From Rhizobiales bacterium 63-22 (GTDB taxonomy: Bacteria > Pseudomonadota > Alphaproteobacteria > Rhizobiales > Rhizobiaceae), in the NCBI GenBank assembly GCA_001898995.1, contig MKVZ01000016.1:267500-331499 (forward strand): a stretch of DNA of 64,000 nt. Reading direction: 5' to 3'. How positions within the stretch are numbered: position 1 is the stretch's first letter; each line of letters opens with the position of its first letter. The position numbers were made by a program, and so were the translations under genes. This document shows positions 46,331-55,440 of the stretch, one piece after another. The notes below the pieces were generated by a model. It was not told the origin of the DNA. It saw nothing but the letters and a program-made list of their open reading frames with translations, and did not search any database.

Positions 46331-46512
46331 AGCGGCAGAACGCGCCGGAGAAAACGCACGGCGTGGCTGCACGCACAATTTTATGCCCCGCGATGCGGTG
46401 GCGGATCACAAAAGCAGCGGCGTAGCGCGCCGTGCTTGTATCTTCCGGTGCAAGCTTTATATGCTGACAGCGAAAAACGTTTTCGTTCGGCAATCAAGCG
46501 GCAGGATGGGCT

Positions 46513-47304
46513 ATGAGCCAGCAAAAGGGCAATGCGGACCGTGTGGGCGCAAAAGGCGGCATGGAACATTCGTTCGGCTTCAGGTCGGTCGATGAAGGCG
46601 AGAAGCAGGGACTGGTCAACGACGTCTTCCACAAGGTCGCCAAACGCTACGACGTGATGAACGACCTCATGTCGGGCGGGCTGCACCGGGTCTGGAAGGA
46701 TGCCATGGTGGCATGGCTCGCACCGTCGAAGCGGCCGGGCTGGACCTCGCTCGACGTGGCCGGAGGCACCGGCGACATCGCCTTCCGCATCGTGGAGGCT
46801 TCCGGACGGCAGGCCCATGTCACCATCCTCGATATCAACGGCTCCATGCTCGGCGTCGGGCGCGAGCGCGCGGTGAAGAAGGGCCTTGCGGACAATCTCG
46901 ATTTCGTCGAGGCCAATGCCGAGGAACTGCCCTTCGAGGACAACCGCTTCGACGCCTACACAATCGCCTTCGGCATCCGCAACGTACCGCATATCGACAA
47001 GGCGCTGTCGGAGGCCTGGCGCGTTCTGAAACCCGGCGGGCGTTTCCTCTGCCTCGAATTCTCCGAGGTGGAATTGCCGGTTCTTGACAAGATCTACGAC
47101 CAGTGGTCGTTCCACGCCATTCCGCAGATCGGCAAGATGGTGACGGGCGATGCCGAATCCTATTCCTATTTGGTCGAATCCATCCGCAAGTTCCCCAAAC
47201 AGGCGGATTTCGCCGCCATGATCGGAAAGGCCGGCTTCGAGCGCGTGAGTTGGCGCAACCTGACCGGCGGCATCGCGGCGCTGCATTCGGGCTGGAAACT
47301 TTGA
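46513..47304 (+). CDS. ubiE: Ubiquinone/menaquinone C-methyltransferase
   Basis: 263 residues. SAM-dependent methyltransferase: [28 protein letters not shown], the SAM loop [50 protein letters not shown], and the C-terminal [17 protein letters not shown]. It adds the C-methyl group in ubiquinone synthesis at the membrane. ubiB follows after 4 bp, forming the ubiE-ubiB-coaBC operon seen in relatives. Confidence 0.95.
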   Translation: MSQQKGNADRVGAKGGMEHSFGFRSVDEGEKQGLVNDVFHKVAKRYDVMNDLMSGGLHRVWKDAMVAWLAPSKRPGWTSLDVAGGTGDIAFRIVEASGRQAHVTILDINGSMLGVGRERAVKKGLADNLDFVEANAEELPFEDNRFDAYTIAFGIRNVPHIDKALSEAWRVLKPGGRFLCLEFSEVELPVLDKIYDQWSFHAIPQIGKMVTGDAESYSYLVESIRKFPKQADFAAMIGKAGFERVSWRNLTGGIAALHSGWKL

Positions 47305-47308
47305 CCCG

Positions 47309-48892
47309 ATGAGCCGATTTTCCGCCACGTTCCGGCTGATGCGGGCCGGCTGGATATTGACGCGCGAAGGCGTCATCAGCGCACTGCCGGTGGAAGGGCT
47401 TGACGGTCTTCCAGCGCTCGGCCACAGGATCGCCGGCCTGCTGGCACGGCCGCGCGCCAAGCAGATGCAGCGCTCCGAACGCCTGTCGCGGGCGATGAAT
47501 AAGCTCGGCCCCTCCTATGTCAAGCTCGGCCAGTTCCTCGCCACGCGGCCCGATATCGTGGGCCGCGAACTTGCAGCCGATCTGGAGCTTTTGCAGGACC
47601 GGCTCGATTACTTCCCGCAACAGGAAGCCGTCGCGGCCATCGAGGGCTCGCTCGGCCGGAAGATCGACGACCTTTACCTCCGTTTCGACGCGCCCATCGC
47701 CGCCGCCTCCATGGCGCAGGTGCATCCGGCCGAGGTGATGAAGGACGGCGCGGCGCGGAAGGTAGCGGTCAAGGTCATTCGGCCCGGCGTGCGCCAGCGT
47801 TTCGCCCGCGACCTCGAAGGCTTCTTCATGGTGGCGCGCATGCAGGAGCGCTACGTGCCCTTCACCCGCCGCCTGCGGCCGGTGCAGGTGGTGGAGACGC
47901 TGGCCCAGACCACGCGCATCGAGATGGATTTGCGGCTGGAGGCGGCGGCGCTCTCCGAGATCGCGGAGAACATCAAGAACGACGAGGGTTTCCGCGTTCC
48001 CAATGTCGACTGGGAGCGTACGGGCCGCGACGTGCTGACGCTGGAATGGATCGACGGCATCAAGATGTCGGATACGCCCGCGCTTGCCGCCGCCGGCTTC
48101 GACCTGAGAAAGCTCGCCGAAACGCTGATCCAGTCCTTTCTGCGCCACACGCTGCGCGACGGCTTTTTCCATGCCGACATGCATCCCGGCAATCTGTTCG
48201 TCGATCCGCAGGGCATGATCGTGGCGGTGGATTTCGGCATCACCGGGCGGCTCAACAAGGAGCAGCGGCGGTTTCTGGCCGAAATTCTCTACGGCTTCAT
48301 CACCCGCGACTATATGCGCGTCGCGGAAGTGCATTTCGAGGCCGGCTATGTGCCGCACAGGCATGACGTGGCGAGCTTCGCGCAGGCGATCCGCGCCATC
48401 GGCGAGCCGATCCACGGCCAGCCGGCGGAGACGATCTCCATGGCGAAGCTGCTGACGCTCCTGTTCGAGGTGACGGAGCTTTTCGACATGGAGACGCGGC
48501 CCGAACTCCTGATGCTGCAAAAGACCATGGTGGTGGTGGAAGGCGTTTCGCGTACGCTCGACCCTCATTTCAACATGTGGAAGGCCGCCGAGCCGGTGGT
48601 CGGCGGCTGGATAAGAAAGAATCTCGGACCGCAAGGCATGCTGGCCGATGCGCGGGAGAGCCTGCACGCGCTTGTCCATTTCACGCGCAAGACGCCGGAA
48701 CTGGTGGCGCGCGCCGAGCGGCTTTCCGCGGCGCTGGACGAAATGTCGGACAAGGGTCTGCGCTTCGATGCCGCAACCGCCGAGGCCATCGGCCGCGCCG
48801 AGGCACGCCATTCGCGCTGGGGCCGCATCGCGCAGATAGTGATCGCCGTGGCCCTCGTTGCAATCGCGGTGAAGCTCTATATTCTTTTGTGA
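47309..48892 (+). CDS. ubiB: UbiB-type ubiquinone biosynthesis ATPase/kinase-like protein
   Basis: 527 residues. KxGQ motif GPSYVKLGQFLATRPDI, the Ala-rich A-loop AAASMAQVHPAEV in place of a kinase P-loop, invariant Lys in VAVKVIRPG, the catalytic-like region HADMHPGNLFVDPQGMIVAVDFGITGRL, and a C-terminal membrane helix pair (about 505-525). It supports CoQ head-group modification. Directly downstream of ubiE. Confidence 0.93.
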   Translation: MSRFSATFRLMRAGWILTREGVISALPVEGLDGLPALGHRIAGLLARPRAKQMQRSERLSRAMNKLGPSYVKLGQFLATRPDIVGRELAADLELLQDRLDYFPQQEAVAAIEGSLGRKIDDLYLRFDAPIAAASMAQVHPAEVMKDGAARKVAVKVIRPGVRQRFARDLEGFFMVARMQERYVPFTRRLRPVQVVETLAQTTRIEMDLRLEAAALSEIAENIKNDEGFRVPNVDWERTGRDVLTLEWIDGIKMSDTPALAAAGFDLRKLAETLIQSFLRHTLRDGFFHADMHPGNLFVDPQGMIVAVDFGITGRLNKEQRRFLAEILYGFITRDYMRVAEVHFEAGYVPHRHDVASFAQAIRAIGEPIHGQPAETISMAKLLTLLFEVTELFDMETRPELLMLQKTMVVVEGVSRTLDPHFNMWKAAEPVVGGWIRKNLGPQGMLADARESLHALVHFTRKTPELVARAERLSAALDEMSDKGLRFDAATAEAIGRAEARHSRWGRIAQIVIAVALVAIAVKLYILL

Positions 48893-48918
48893 ATTCAAGG
48901 TCCTGTTGAGAGGTCGAC

Positions 48919-50124
48919 ATGGCGTCGTTGCTGGACGGAAAGCGTATCCTGCTCATCATCGGCGGCGGCATCGCCGCCTATAAGACGCCGGACCTGATCC
49001 GCCGTCTGCGTGAGCGCGGGGCTGAGGTGCGCGTCGTCATGACGGCGGCCGCGCAGCAATTCGTCACCGCGCTCACCGTGGGCGCGGTCGCGGGCGGGCA
49101 CGTCTATACCGATCTGTTTTCACGCGAGGACGAGCAGGATGTCGGCCATATCCGGCTCGCCCGCGAGGCGGACCTGATCGTCGTCGCGCCCGCTACCGCC
49201 GACCTGATGGCCAAGATGGCGAACGGCCTCGCCGACGATCTCGCCGGCGCCGTGCTGCTGGCGCGGAAAGTGCCGGTTCTGATCGCGCCTGCCATGAACC
49301 CGGCCATGTGGGACAATCCGGCCACGCGCCGCAACCGCGCCATGCTGGAAAAAGACGGCGTCTCCTTCGCCGGCCCGGAAAAGGGCGAGATGGCAGAAAA
49401 GGGTGAGGCCGGCATGGGCCGCATGAGCGAGCCGCTGGCAATCGTCGCGGCAATCGAAAGCCTGCTTGCGCCCGCCGCGCGTCCGCTCATGGGCAAGACC
49501 ATCGTCATGACCTCCGGCCCGACGCATGAGCCTATCGACCCGGTGCGCTACATCGCCAATCGCTCGTCGGGCAAGCAGGGCCATGCGATTGCCGCCGCCC
49601 TGGCGCGGCTCGGCGCGACGGTGCGGCTCGTCTCCGGCCCCGTGACCATTCCCGATCCCGAAGGCGTCGAGGTCGTCCATGTCGAGACGGCGCGCGAGAT
49701 GAACGCAGCGGTGGAAAGCCTTTTACCCGCCGACGCGGCGGTAATGGTAGCCGCCGTCGCCGACTGGCGCACGGCCAGCGCCGCAGGCCAGAAGATCAAG
49801 AAAAAGCCCGGCGAAAGCGCGCCGGTGCTTTCCATGGTCGAGAACCCGGACATCCTCGCCGGTGTCGGCCACAGCGAAAAGCGCCCTCGCCTCGTCGTGG
49901 GCTTTGCCGCGGAAACGCAGGACGTGCTCGCCAACGCCGAACGCAAGCTCGACAAGAAGGGCGCGGACTGGATCGTCGCCAATGACGTGTCCGGCGACGT
50001 GATGGGCGGCGACCGCAACCGCGTGCGCATTCTCAGCCGCGCCGGCGTCGAGGAATGGCCGGAAATGAGCAAGGAAGCGGTGGCGGAAAAGCTTGCCGAA
50101 AAGATCACGGCGGCGCTAGTTTAG
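48919..50124 (+). CDS. coaBC: Bifunctional phosphopantothenoylcysteine decarboxylase / phosphopantothenate-cysteine ligase
   Basis: 401 residues. The N-terminal CoaC flavoprotein (about 1-185) has LLIIGGGIAAYKTPDLIRRL, the catalytic-type AHirl segment VGHIRLAREADLIVVAPATAD, and APAMNPAMW (PxMNxxMW). The C-terminal CoaB part (about 190-401) has TSGPTHEPIDPVRYIANRSSGKQGHAIA, AAVADWR and KIKKKPGE. It converts 4'-phosphopantothenate to 4'-phosphopantetheine for CoA. Its stop overlaps the convergent prfC stop by 4 bp. Confidence 0.95.
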   Translation: MASLLDGKRILLIIGGGIAAYKTPDLIRRLRERGAEVRVVMTAAAQQFVTALTVGAVAGGHVYTDLFSREDEQDVGHIRLAREADLIVVAPATADLMAKMANGLADDLAGAVLLARKVPVLIAPAMNPAMWDNPATRRNRAMLEKDGVSFAGPEKGEMAEKGEAGMGRMSEPLAIVAAIESLLAPAARPLMGKTIVMTSGPTHEPIDPVRYIANRSSGKQGHAIAAALARLGATVRLVSGPVTIPDPEGVEVVHVETAREMNAAVESLLPADAAVMVAAVADWRTASAAGQKIKKKPGESAPVLSMVENPDILAGVGHSEKRPRLVVGFAAETQDVLANAERKLDKKGADWIVANDVSGDVMGGDRNRVRILSRAGVEEWPEMSKEAVAEKLAEKITAALV

Positions 50125-51698
50125 GCTTTCCCGCGCACCTGATAGTCCTTGACGGTGGCGAAGCGAATCGCCTTCCAGCGCTCGGCCTCGTAATTGAGCG
50201 AGAAGCCGTTCTGGGCAAGAAAGACCGGATCGTGATCGAGATCGTGCGCGATATCGGCGCGGTGCGCCGCGATGAAGCGGTCCACCTCGGCCGGATCGTC
50301 GGCGGAAATCCACCGGCAGACCGAAAAGCGCGACATCTCGAAGCCTACCGGCAGCGAATATTCCACCTTGAGCCGCTCGGTCAGCACGTCGATCTGGAGC
50401 GCGCCGACCACGCCGACAATAGCGGGCGAGCCGTCATCGGGCAGGAAAAGCTGAACCACGCCTTCCTCGGCCATCTGCTGCAAGGCCTCGCGCAGCTTCT
50501 TGGCCTTCATCGCGTCATCGAGGCGCACGCGACGCAAAATTTCCGGCGCGAAATTCGGCACGCCGCGGAACAATATGTCCTCGCCCTCGGTCAGCGTGTC
50601 GCCGATGCGAAGCGTGCCGTGGTTCGGGATGCCCACCACGTCGCCGGCGAAAGCCTCGTCGGCGATCTGGCGCGCGCGGGCGAAGAAGAACTGCGGCGCG
50701 GACAGGCTCATCGGTTTGCCGGTGCGCACCAGCTTGGCTTTCATGCCGCGCGACAGCTTGCCCGAACAGACGCGCAGGAAGGCGATGCGGTCGCGATGGT
50801 TCGGGTCCATATTGGCCTGAATCTTGAACACGAAGCCGGTCATCCTGTCTTCGGTCGCCGCCACCATGCGGCCGTCGGCCTGCTGGTCGCGTGGGCTTGG
50901 ACCGAAATCACAGAAGGCGTCGATCAGGTCGCGCACGCCGTAATTCTTGAGCGCCGAGCCGAAATAGACCGGCGTCATATGGCCCTCGCGGAAGGCGGCG
51001 AGGTCGAACGGACGGCAGACGCCGCGCGCAAGCTCGATGCCTTCGAGCCACGCCTCGCGCTCGTTTTCCGGCAGGAGCCTGGCCGCTTCCTCCGGTCCGC
51101 TCACTTTCGTCGGCTGCTCCTCGGCGTCCTTCTGGCGCAGCGTGTCATTGTGCAGGTCATAGGTGCCGGCAAAGCTCTTGCCCGAGCCGATCGGCCATGT
51201 GATCGGCGCCGTGTCGAGCGCCAGCTTCTCCTCGATCTCATCGAGGATTTCCAGCGGATCGCGCGCTTCGCGGTCCATCTTGTTGACGAAGGTGACGATG
51301 GGGATGTCGCGCATGCGGCAGACCTCGAACAGCTTCAGCGTGCGCGGCTCGATGCCCTTGGCGGCATCGATCACCATCACGGCGCTGTCGACCGCCGTCA
51401 GCGTGCGATAGGTGTCGTCGGCGAAGTCCTCGTGGCCCGGCGTGTCGAGCAGGTTGAAGATGCAGTCCTTGTATTCGAAGGTCATCACCGAGGTGACCAC
51501 CGAAATGCCGCGGTCGCGCTCGATGTTCATCCAGTCCGAGCGGGTCTGGATGCGGTCCTTCTTGGCCTTGACCTCGCCGGCGAGCTGGATCGCGCCGCCG
51601 AACAGCAGCAGCTTTTCGGTCAGCGTCGTCTTGCCGGCGTCGGGGTGGGCGATGATCGCGAAAGTGCGGCGTTTGGAGACGGGATGGTCAGCGGGCAT
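50121..51698 (-). CDS. prfC: Peptide chain release factor 3
   Basis: 525 residues starting MPADHPVSKRRTFAIIAHPDAGKTTLTE, where G1 is AHPDAGKT; the longer frame to 51782 has no family match. G3 is DTPGHEDF, G4 NKMDRE, switch region DRGISVVTSVM, and the end contains the RF3 C-terminal domains (LQIDVLTERLKVEYSLPVGFE). This translational GTPase recycles RF1/RF2. Confidence 0.95.
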   Translation of the reverse strand: MPADHPVSKRRTFAIIAHPDAGKTTLTEKLLLFGGAIQLAGEVKAKKDRIQTRSDWMNIERDRGISVVTSVMTFEYKDCIFNLLDTPGHEDFADDTYRTLTAVDSAVMVIDAAKGIEPRTLKLFEVCRMRDIPIVTFVNKMDREARDPLEILDEIEEKLALDTAPITWPIGSGKSFAGTYDLHNDTLRQKDAEEQPTKVSGPEEAARLLPENEREAWLEGIELARGVCRPFDLAAFREGHMTPVYFGSALKNYGVRDLIDAFCDFGPSPRDQQADGRMVAATEDRMTGFVFKIQANMDPNHRDRIAFLRVCSGKLSRGMKAKLVRTGKPMSLSAPQFFFARARQIADEAFAGDVVGIPNHGTLRIGDTLTEGEDILFRGVPNFAPEILRRVRLDDAMKAKKLREALQQMAEEGVVQLFLPDDGSPAIVGVVGALQIDVLTERLKVEYSLPVGFEMSRFSVCRWISADDPAEVDRFIAAHRADIAHDLDHDPVFLAQNGFSLNYEAERWKAIRFATVKDYQVRGKA

Positions 51699-51802
51699 GA
51701 AGAACTCGTGATGGCGATATGGGGCCGCGCGGATAAGCGCGCCGCGAAGATTTGGCCGACGATCTATCAGCCCTTGCGCCAAAGGTCGAGATCAAATGAA
51801 AA

Positions 51803-51822
51803 AGCGGCGCTTTCGCGCCGCT
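51803..51822 (-). terminator. Rho-independent terminator after the DUF308 gene
   Basis: Perfect stem AGCGGCGC/GCGCCGCT with loop TTTC. On the minus strand it is followed by TTTTCATT, a U-tract. It lies 23 bp past the DUF308 stop and reads in that direction. Confidence 0.75.
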
Positions 51823-51844
51823 CTCGAAGCCCGGTCGGCAGCCC

Positions 51845-52399
51845 TCAGCGCTTGATGCCAAGGCCGAAGGCAATGAAACCCCAGCCCTGAAAGATCAGGT
51901 CGATGGCGAGGAACAGGCCGAGGACGAACAGGCTGTTGACCGGCCATTGCGCGGCGATGATCAGGCCCAGCAGCAGGGTGATGACGCCCGTCGCCACGAT
52001 CCAGCCCCACCCGCCCGCGGGCCGGGCATGAATGCCCATCCAGATGCGGAAGCCGCCGGAGACGATCAGCGCCGCCGCCAGCAGGAGGGTGAGAACGCCC
52101 GCCGCCAGAAGCGGATTGTAGAAGGCCACCAGACCCGCCACCGCATAGAGCAGCCCGCTCAATATCCAGAAGAAGAAGCCTCCCCACGTCTTGACGTTGA
52201 AAGCGTGAATGATCTCGATCACGCCGCCGAGCAGCATCAGCAGCCCGACATAATAGACCGAAGCCACGGTCGCCATGACCAGATTGCCGAAAGCGATGCC
52301 GCCCAGAATCAGGAGCGCCACGCCCAGCGCGACGAACCAGCCCCATTTGCCGGAAATTTCCGTAGGAAGCCTGGGACGGCCGAAATCGTTCGTTGCCAT
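51845..52399 (-). CDS. HdeD family (DUF308) acid-resistance-type membrane protein
   Basis: 184 residues with six hydrophobic helices in three pairs (GWFVALGVALLILGGIAFGN, VASVYYVGLLMLLGGVIEIIHAF, ILSGLLYAVAGLVAFYNPLLAAGVLTLLLAAALIVSGGFRIWMG, and so on), with the typical G/I-rich turns and IHAFNVKTWGGFF. HdeD relatives are inner-membrane proteins linked to acid stress in enterobacteria; their role here is unknown. Ends at a good terminator. Confidence 0.87.
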   Translation of the reverse strand: MATNDFGRPRLPTEISGKWGWFVALGVALLILGGIAFGNLVMATVASVYYVGLLMLLGGVIEIIHAFNVKTWGGFFFWILSGLLYAVAGLVAFYNPLLAAGVLTLLLAAALIVSGGFRIWMGIHARPAGGWGWIVATGVITLLLGLIIAAQWPVNSLFVLGLFLAIDLIFQGWGFIAFGLGIKR

Positions 52400-52567
52400 G
52401 AGAAATACCTCGATTCTTCTTTCACTGCCGCATCATATATGGCGTGACGGCGCTTTGACCAGCCTCGGCGGAAGCCCGCGTCACGGGAATCCCGGATTCG
52501 CCACTCAACTGTGAAATGTTCTATATGTCTTTGCCCTCGCAGACCTTTTTCGCATAGAGTCCACCGG

Positions 52568-54028
52568 ATGTTCGACCTCTTGTCCCATTACTGGCCGCAT
52601 ATCCTTGCCGTGCTCTCGATCGTTCTCGGCGCGGGCGCGGCGATTCATGCGACCATGACCAAGGACGAGGTCCGCACCGCCATCGGCTGGGTCGGCGTCA
52701 TCATCCTGTCGCCGATCGTCGGCGCCGTGGTCTATGCGATCGCCGGCATCAACCGCATAAGACGTTCGACGCTGACCCACCAGCGCGCCAATATGGGCCA
52801 TATCGCGCTCTACCACCTGTCGCATTTCGACACGACCAACGATCTGGTGCGCGCCGCTTTCGGCAGGCAGTTCGGCGCCATGAAGGTGCTGGGCGACGCG
52901 GTCAGCCGCTACGATTTCACCAGCGGCAATCATATTTCCATGCTGGTCAGCGGCGACGAGGCCTATGCCGCCATGCTGGAAGCCATTGCCGGGGCAAAGC
53001 GCAGCATCCTTCTGGAAAGCTATATCTTCGACCGAGACGCGGTGGGCACGAAATTCGCCGATGCGCTGGGCGAGGCGGTAAAGCGCGGCGTGGAGGTGCG
53101 CGTGCTGGTCGATGCCGTGGGCGCGCGCTATTCCATTCCGAGCATCCTCAGCCTGCTGCGCGACAAGGGCGTGGTGGCCGCTGTCTTCAACGGCAATATC
53201 ATCATGGGCCTGCGCCTGCCCTATGCCAATCTGCGCACCCACCGCAAGATTCTCATCGTCGACGGCAGGCTGGCTTTCACCGGCGGCATGAACATCCGCG
53301 CCGGCTTCGCGCAGGCTTTCGCCGGCAAGGCGGTCGCCTTCGACACGCATTTCCGGCTGGAGGGACCGGCCATCGCCGACCTGTTCCATATCGCTTCCGA
53401 GGACTGGCGCTTCGCGACGGGCGAGCTTCTCGACGGCAAGCCGTGGCACATCGCGCCGCCGGAAAGCCCGCCCGGCACGGGCACGCTGGTGCGCGTGGTC
53501 GCCTCGGGGCCTGACCGGAACGTGGAGACCAACCAGCGCATGATGATCGGCGCCTTTTCCATCGCGCAGGAGCACATCCTCATCATGTCGCCCTATCTCC
53601 TGCCCGACCGCGAATTCATCAGCGCGCTGGTGACGGCGGCGCGGCGCGGCGTTTCGGTGGATATCGTGGTGCCGGGCGTCAACAATCTCAAGCTCGTGGA
53701 CCGCGCCATGCGCGCCCAGTTCGACCAGCTTCTGAAGGACGGCTGCCGGATCTGGCGGGCCGGCGGCGCCTTCAACCATTCCAAGCTGATGACCGTCGAC
53801 GGCGCGTGGTCTTATGTGGGGTCGTCCAATCTCGATCCGCGCTCGCTGCGGCTCAATTTCGAGGTCGATCTGGAAATCCTCGACCGCGAGATGGCGCTTC
53901 AGGTGGAGGAACGCATCGGCAGGGCCATCACGGACAGCCGGCAAGTCAGCCTCGCGCGGCTGAAAAACCGCCCCTTCCCTGCCCGCCTGCTCGACCGCAT
54001 CATCTGGCTCGGCTCGCCCTTTCTGTGA
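52568..54028 (+). CDS. cls: Cardiolipin synthase-type phospholipase D
   Basis: 486 residues starting MFDLLSHYWPHILAVLSIVLG; two N-terminal membrane helices (about 5-28 and 38-58). Two HKD motifs: THRKILIVDGRLAFTGG (about residue 223) and FNHSKLMTVDGAWSYVGSSNLD (about 398). It condenses phosphatidylglycerol (or PG with another donor) to cardiolipin at the inner membrane. The converging EEP-family gene begins after 6 bp, a neighbour often seen with this enzyme. Confidence 0.9.
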   Translation: MFDLLSHYWPHILAVLSIVLGAGAAIHATMTKDEVRTAIGWVGVIILSPIVGAVVYAIAGINRIRRSTLTHQRANMGHIALYHLSHFDTTNDLVRAAFGRQFGAMKVLGDAVSRYDFTSGNHISMLVSGDEAYAAMLEAIAGAKRSILLESYIFDRDAVGTKFADALGEAVKRGVEVRVLVDAVGARYSIPSILSLLRDKGVVAAVFNGNIIMGLRLPYANLRTHRKILIVDGRLAFTGGMNIRAGFAQAFAGKAVAFDTHFRLEGPAIADLFHIASEDWRFATGELLDGKPWHIAPPESPPGTGTLVRVVASGPDRNVETNQRMMIGAFSIAQEHILIMSPYLLPDREFISALVTAARRGVSVDIVVPGVNNLKLVDRAMRAQFDQLLKDGCRIWRAGGAFNHSKLMTVDGAWSYVGSSNLDPRSLRLNFEVDLEILDREMALQVEERIGRAITDSRQVSLARLKNRPFPARLLDRIIWLGSPFL

Positions 54029-54034
54029 ACGGTA

Positions 54035-54895
54035 TCACGAGCCGGTGCGGACGGCCGGAATCCGCGCATGGCGGTGATGCAGCAGTTCCGCCGCCGCCTT
54101 GAGGTCCAGATGCGCCTTGACCGGCAGATGGTCGGAAGCGATCCGCGCCAGCGGCGTGTCGTGCGCCTCGACCGAAGTGACGAGTTCACGCGGGGCGCCC
54201 AGCACACGGTCGAGCGGCAGGACGGGAAAGCGCGACGGAAAGCTCGGCACGGCGGTGGCGACATGGTCGAACACCGGCAGCAGCGTTTCCAGCGACGAAC
54301 GCCTGCCGACGCGCCATTCGTTGAGGTCCCCGATCAGAAGCGTCGGCAGGGTGTCGGCCTCCTGCAACACCGACAGGATGGTCTCCGCCTGCTGCTCGCG
54401 CGAGCGCTTGAGAAGCCCCAGATGCGCGGCGATGATGCGCAGCCGCCCGGCGGGAAATTCGAGATCGGCCACCAGCGCGCCGCGCGGCTCGACGCCGGGC
54501 AGCGAAAGCTGGCGCACCTTCTTCACCATGCCTTCGCGGAACAGGAGCACATTGCCGTGCCAGCCATGGCCGCGCGGCGACATGGCGGTGATCGGCACCG
54601 GCACGAGACCGAGGCGGCGCTCCAGCAGGCCGAGATCGAGCAGACCGGCCCGCTCGCCGAAGCGCTTGTCGGCCTCCTGAAGGGCGATCACATCGGCGTC
54701 GATCTCGCCGATCACCTCGGCGGTGCGATGCGGGTCGAACTCCTTGTCGATGCCGACGCATTTGTGAACGTTATAGGACGCGATGACGATATCGCCGCCG
54801 CCGGAATTGGCGTGGGGCGGCCTGAAACACGGCCTGTTGCGGATCGCAGTCAGGATGGATTTCGATAAGCGGCCGGATTCCTTTTTCTTCTGCAA
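54035..54895 (-). CDS. Endonuclease/exonuclease/phosphatase (EEP) family protein
   Basis: 286 residues, with conserved EEP motifs from residue 35: IASYNVHKCVG, IALQEADK (metal Glu), HGWHGNVLLF, IIAAHLG (His), LLIGDLNEW (GDxN) and the final SDHLPV. The only upstream start in frame is a TTG (54895) giving an odd N-terminus (QKKKESGRLSK), so the exact start is uncertain and part of the N-terminus may be artefactual. Probably a Mg-dependent nuclease or phosphodiesterase linked functionally to the cls gene. Confidence 0.85.
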   Translation of the reverse strand: MQKKKESGRLSKSILTAIRNRPCFRPPHANSGGGDIVIASYNVHKCVGIDKEFDPHRTAEVIGEIDADVIALQEADKRFGERAGLLDLGLLERRLGLVPVPITAMSPRGHGWHGNVLLFREGMVKKVRQLSLPGVEPRGALVADLEFPAGRLRIIAAHLGLLKRSREQQAETILSVLQEADTLPTLLIGDLNEWRVGRRSSLETLLPVFDHVATAVPSFPSRFPVLPLDRVLGAPRELVTSVEAHDTPLARIASDHLPVKAHLDLKAAAELLHHRHARIPAVRTGS

Positions 54896-54995
54896 CCTTT
54901 TTCACCTGTCGCTTGACGTATCGTCGTTGAAGATCGGTCCATGGATAGGGCCGAAAAGTGGAAACTGCCTTTCCCGCGGTCCCGGTCTCAGTCAC
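54771..54995 (-). CDS. Doubtful small ORF overlapping the EEP gene start
   Basis: 74 residues from a GTG that overlaps the preceding small ORF. Residues 10-50 (STFRPYPWTDLQRRYVKRQVKKVAEEKGIRPLIEIHPD as a motif) have plausible coding composition, but the C-terminus runs out of frame into the EEP gene and is Arg-rich. It could be a real small protein or the true N-terminal frame of a frameshifted gene. Confidence 0.3.
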   Translation of the reverse strand: MTETGTAGKAVSTFRPYPWTDLQRRYVKRQVKKVAEEKGIRPLIEIHPDCDPQQAVFQAAPRQFRRRRYRHRVL

Positions 54996-55158
54996 CGGCG
55001 AGAACCGCTTCCGTTTCCCGTCGCCGCTTGCGGCCGATCCGCTCGGCGCGGGTGGAAAGCACGGTATTGCCGTCGAGATCGGTTTGCAGGATCAGGCCTT
55101 CCTGCTTCAGCCAGCGAATGATCTCACCGAATGTAAGGTCGTAATCGGGCTGTTGCAT
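54988..55158 (-). CDS. Small hypothetical protein
   Basis: 56 residues from MQQPDYDLTFGEIIRWLKQEGLIL (a start 4 codons earlier at 55170 is possible). The acidic/helical N-terminus and Arg-rich C-terminus (TRAERIGRKRRRETEAVL) look like a small DNA- or RNA-binding or partner protein. It lies next to two palindromic repeats and overlaps the doubtful ORF downstream. No family recognised. Confidence 0.5.
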   Translation of the reverse strand: MQQPDYDLTFGEIIRWLKQEGLILQTDLDGNTVLSTRAERIGRKRRRETEAVLAGD

Positions 55159-55173
55159 GGCCTGCCTCATATT

Positions 55174-55250
55174 CTAGTGGTCTGATTCCGACATTTGCAT
55201 CAGTTTGATACAGGCGTGAGAGCAAATGTCGGAATCGAAAAGACCACTAG
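55174..55250. repeat. Palindromic repeat, copy A
   Basis: 77 bp with perfect outer arms CTAGTGGTCT / AGACCACTAG and inner arms GATTCCGACATTTGC / GCAAATGTCGGAATC around a loop of about 20 bp. It pairs over most of its length, so it can form a long cruciform or RNA hairpin. Confidence 0.8.
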
Positions 55251-55265
55251 TCACTTATTGACTGT

Positions 55266-55343
55266 CTAGTGGAACTTTTGAATTTGACATTTGCTCGTCG
55301 CCCTGTGTCGAATGGGAGGCAAATGTCAAATTCGTTCCACTAG
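55266..55343. repeat. Palindromic repeat, copy B
   Basis: 78 bp with outer arms CTAGTGGAAC / GTTCCACTAG and inner arms AATTTGACATTTGC / GCAAATGTCAAATT. Compared with copy A, the bases that differ change on both arms together, so pairing is kept. The loop (CTCGTCGCCCTGTGTCG) matches the decayed copy at 13013-13088. Confidence 0.8.
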
Positions 55344-55440
55344 TTCGCGACAGCAGGATGCGCGCGGCAATCTCCTGTTGCAAGGGAAATATCGGTCACA
55401 GCGAACCGGCACCCTGCAAGACGCAGCCGCTCACAACCGT

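Noticed and set aside
50055..51890. 611-codon frame opposite prfC
   Set aside because: prfC on the minus strand has all GTPase motifs; the plus frame has no recognisable domain.
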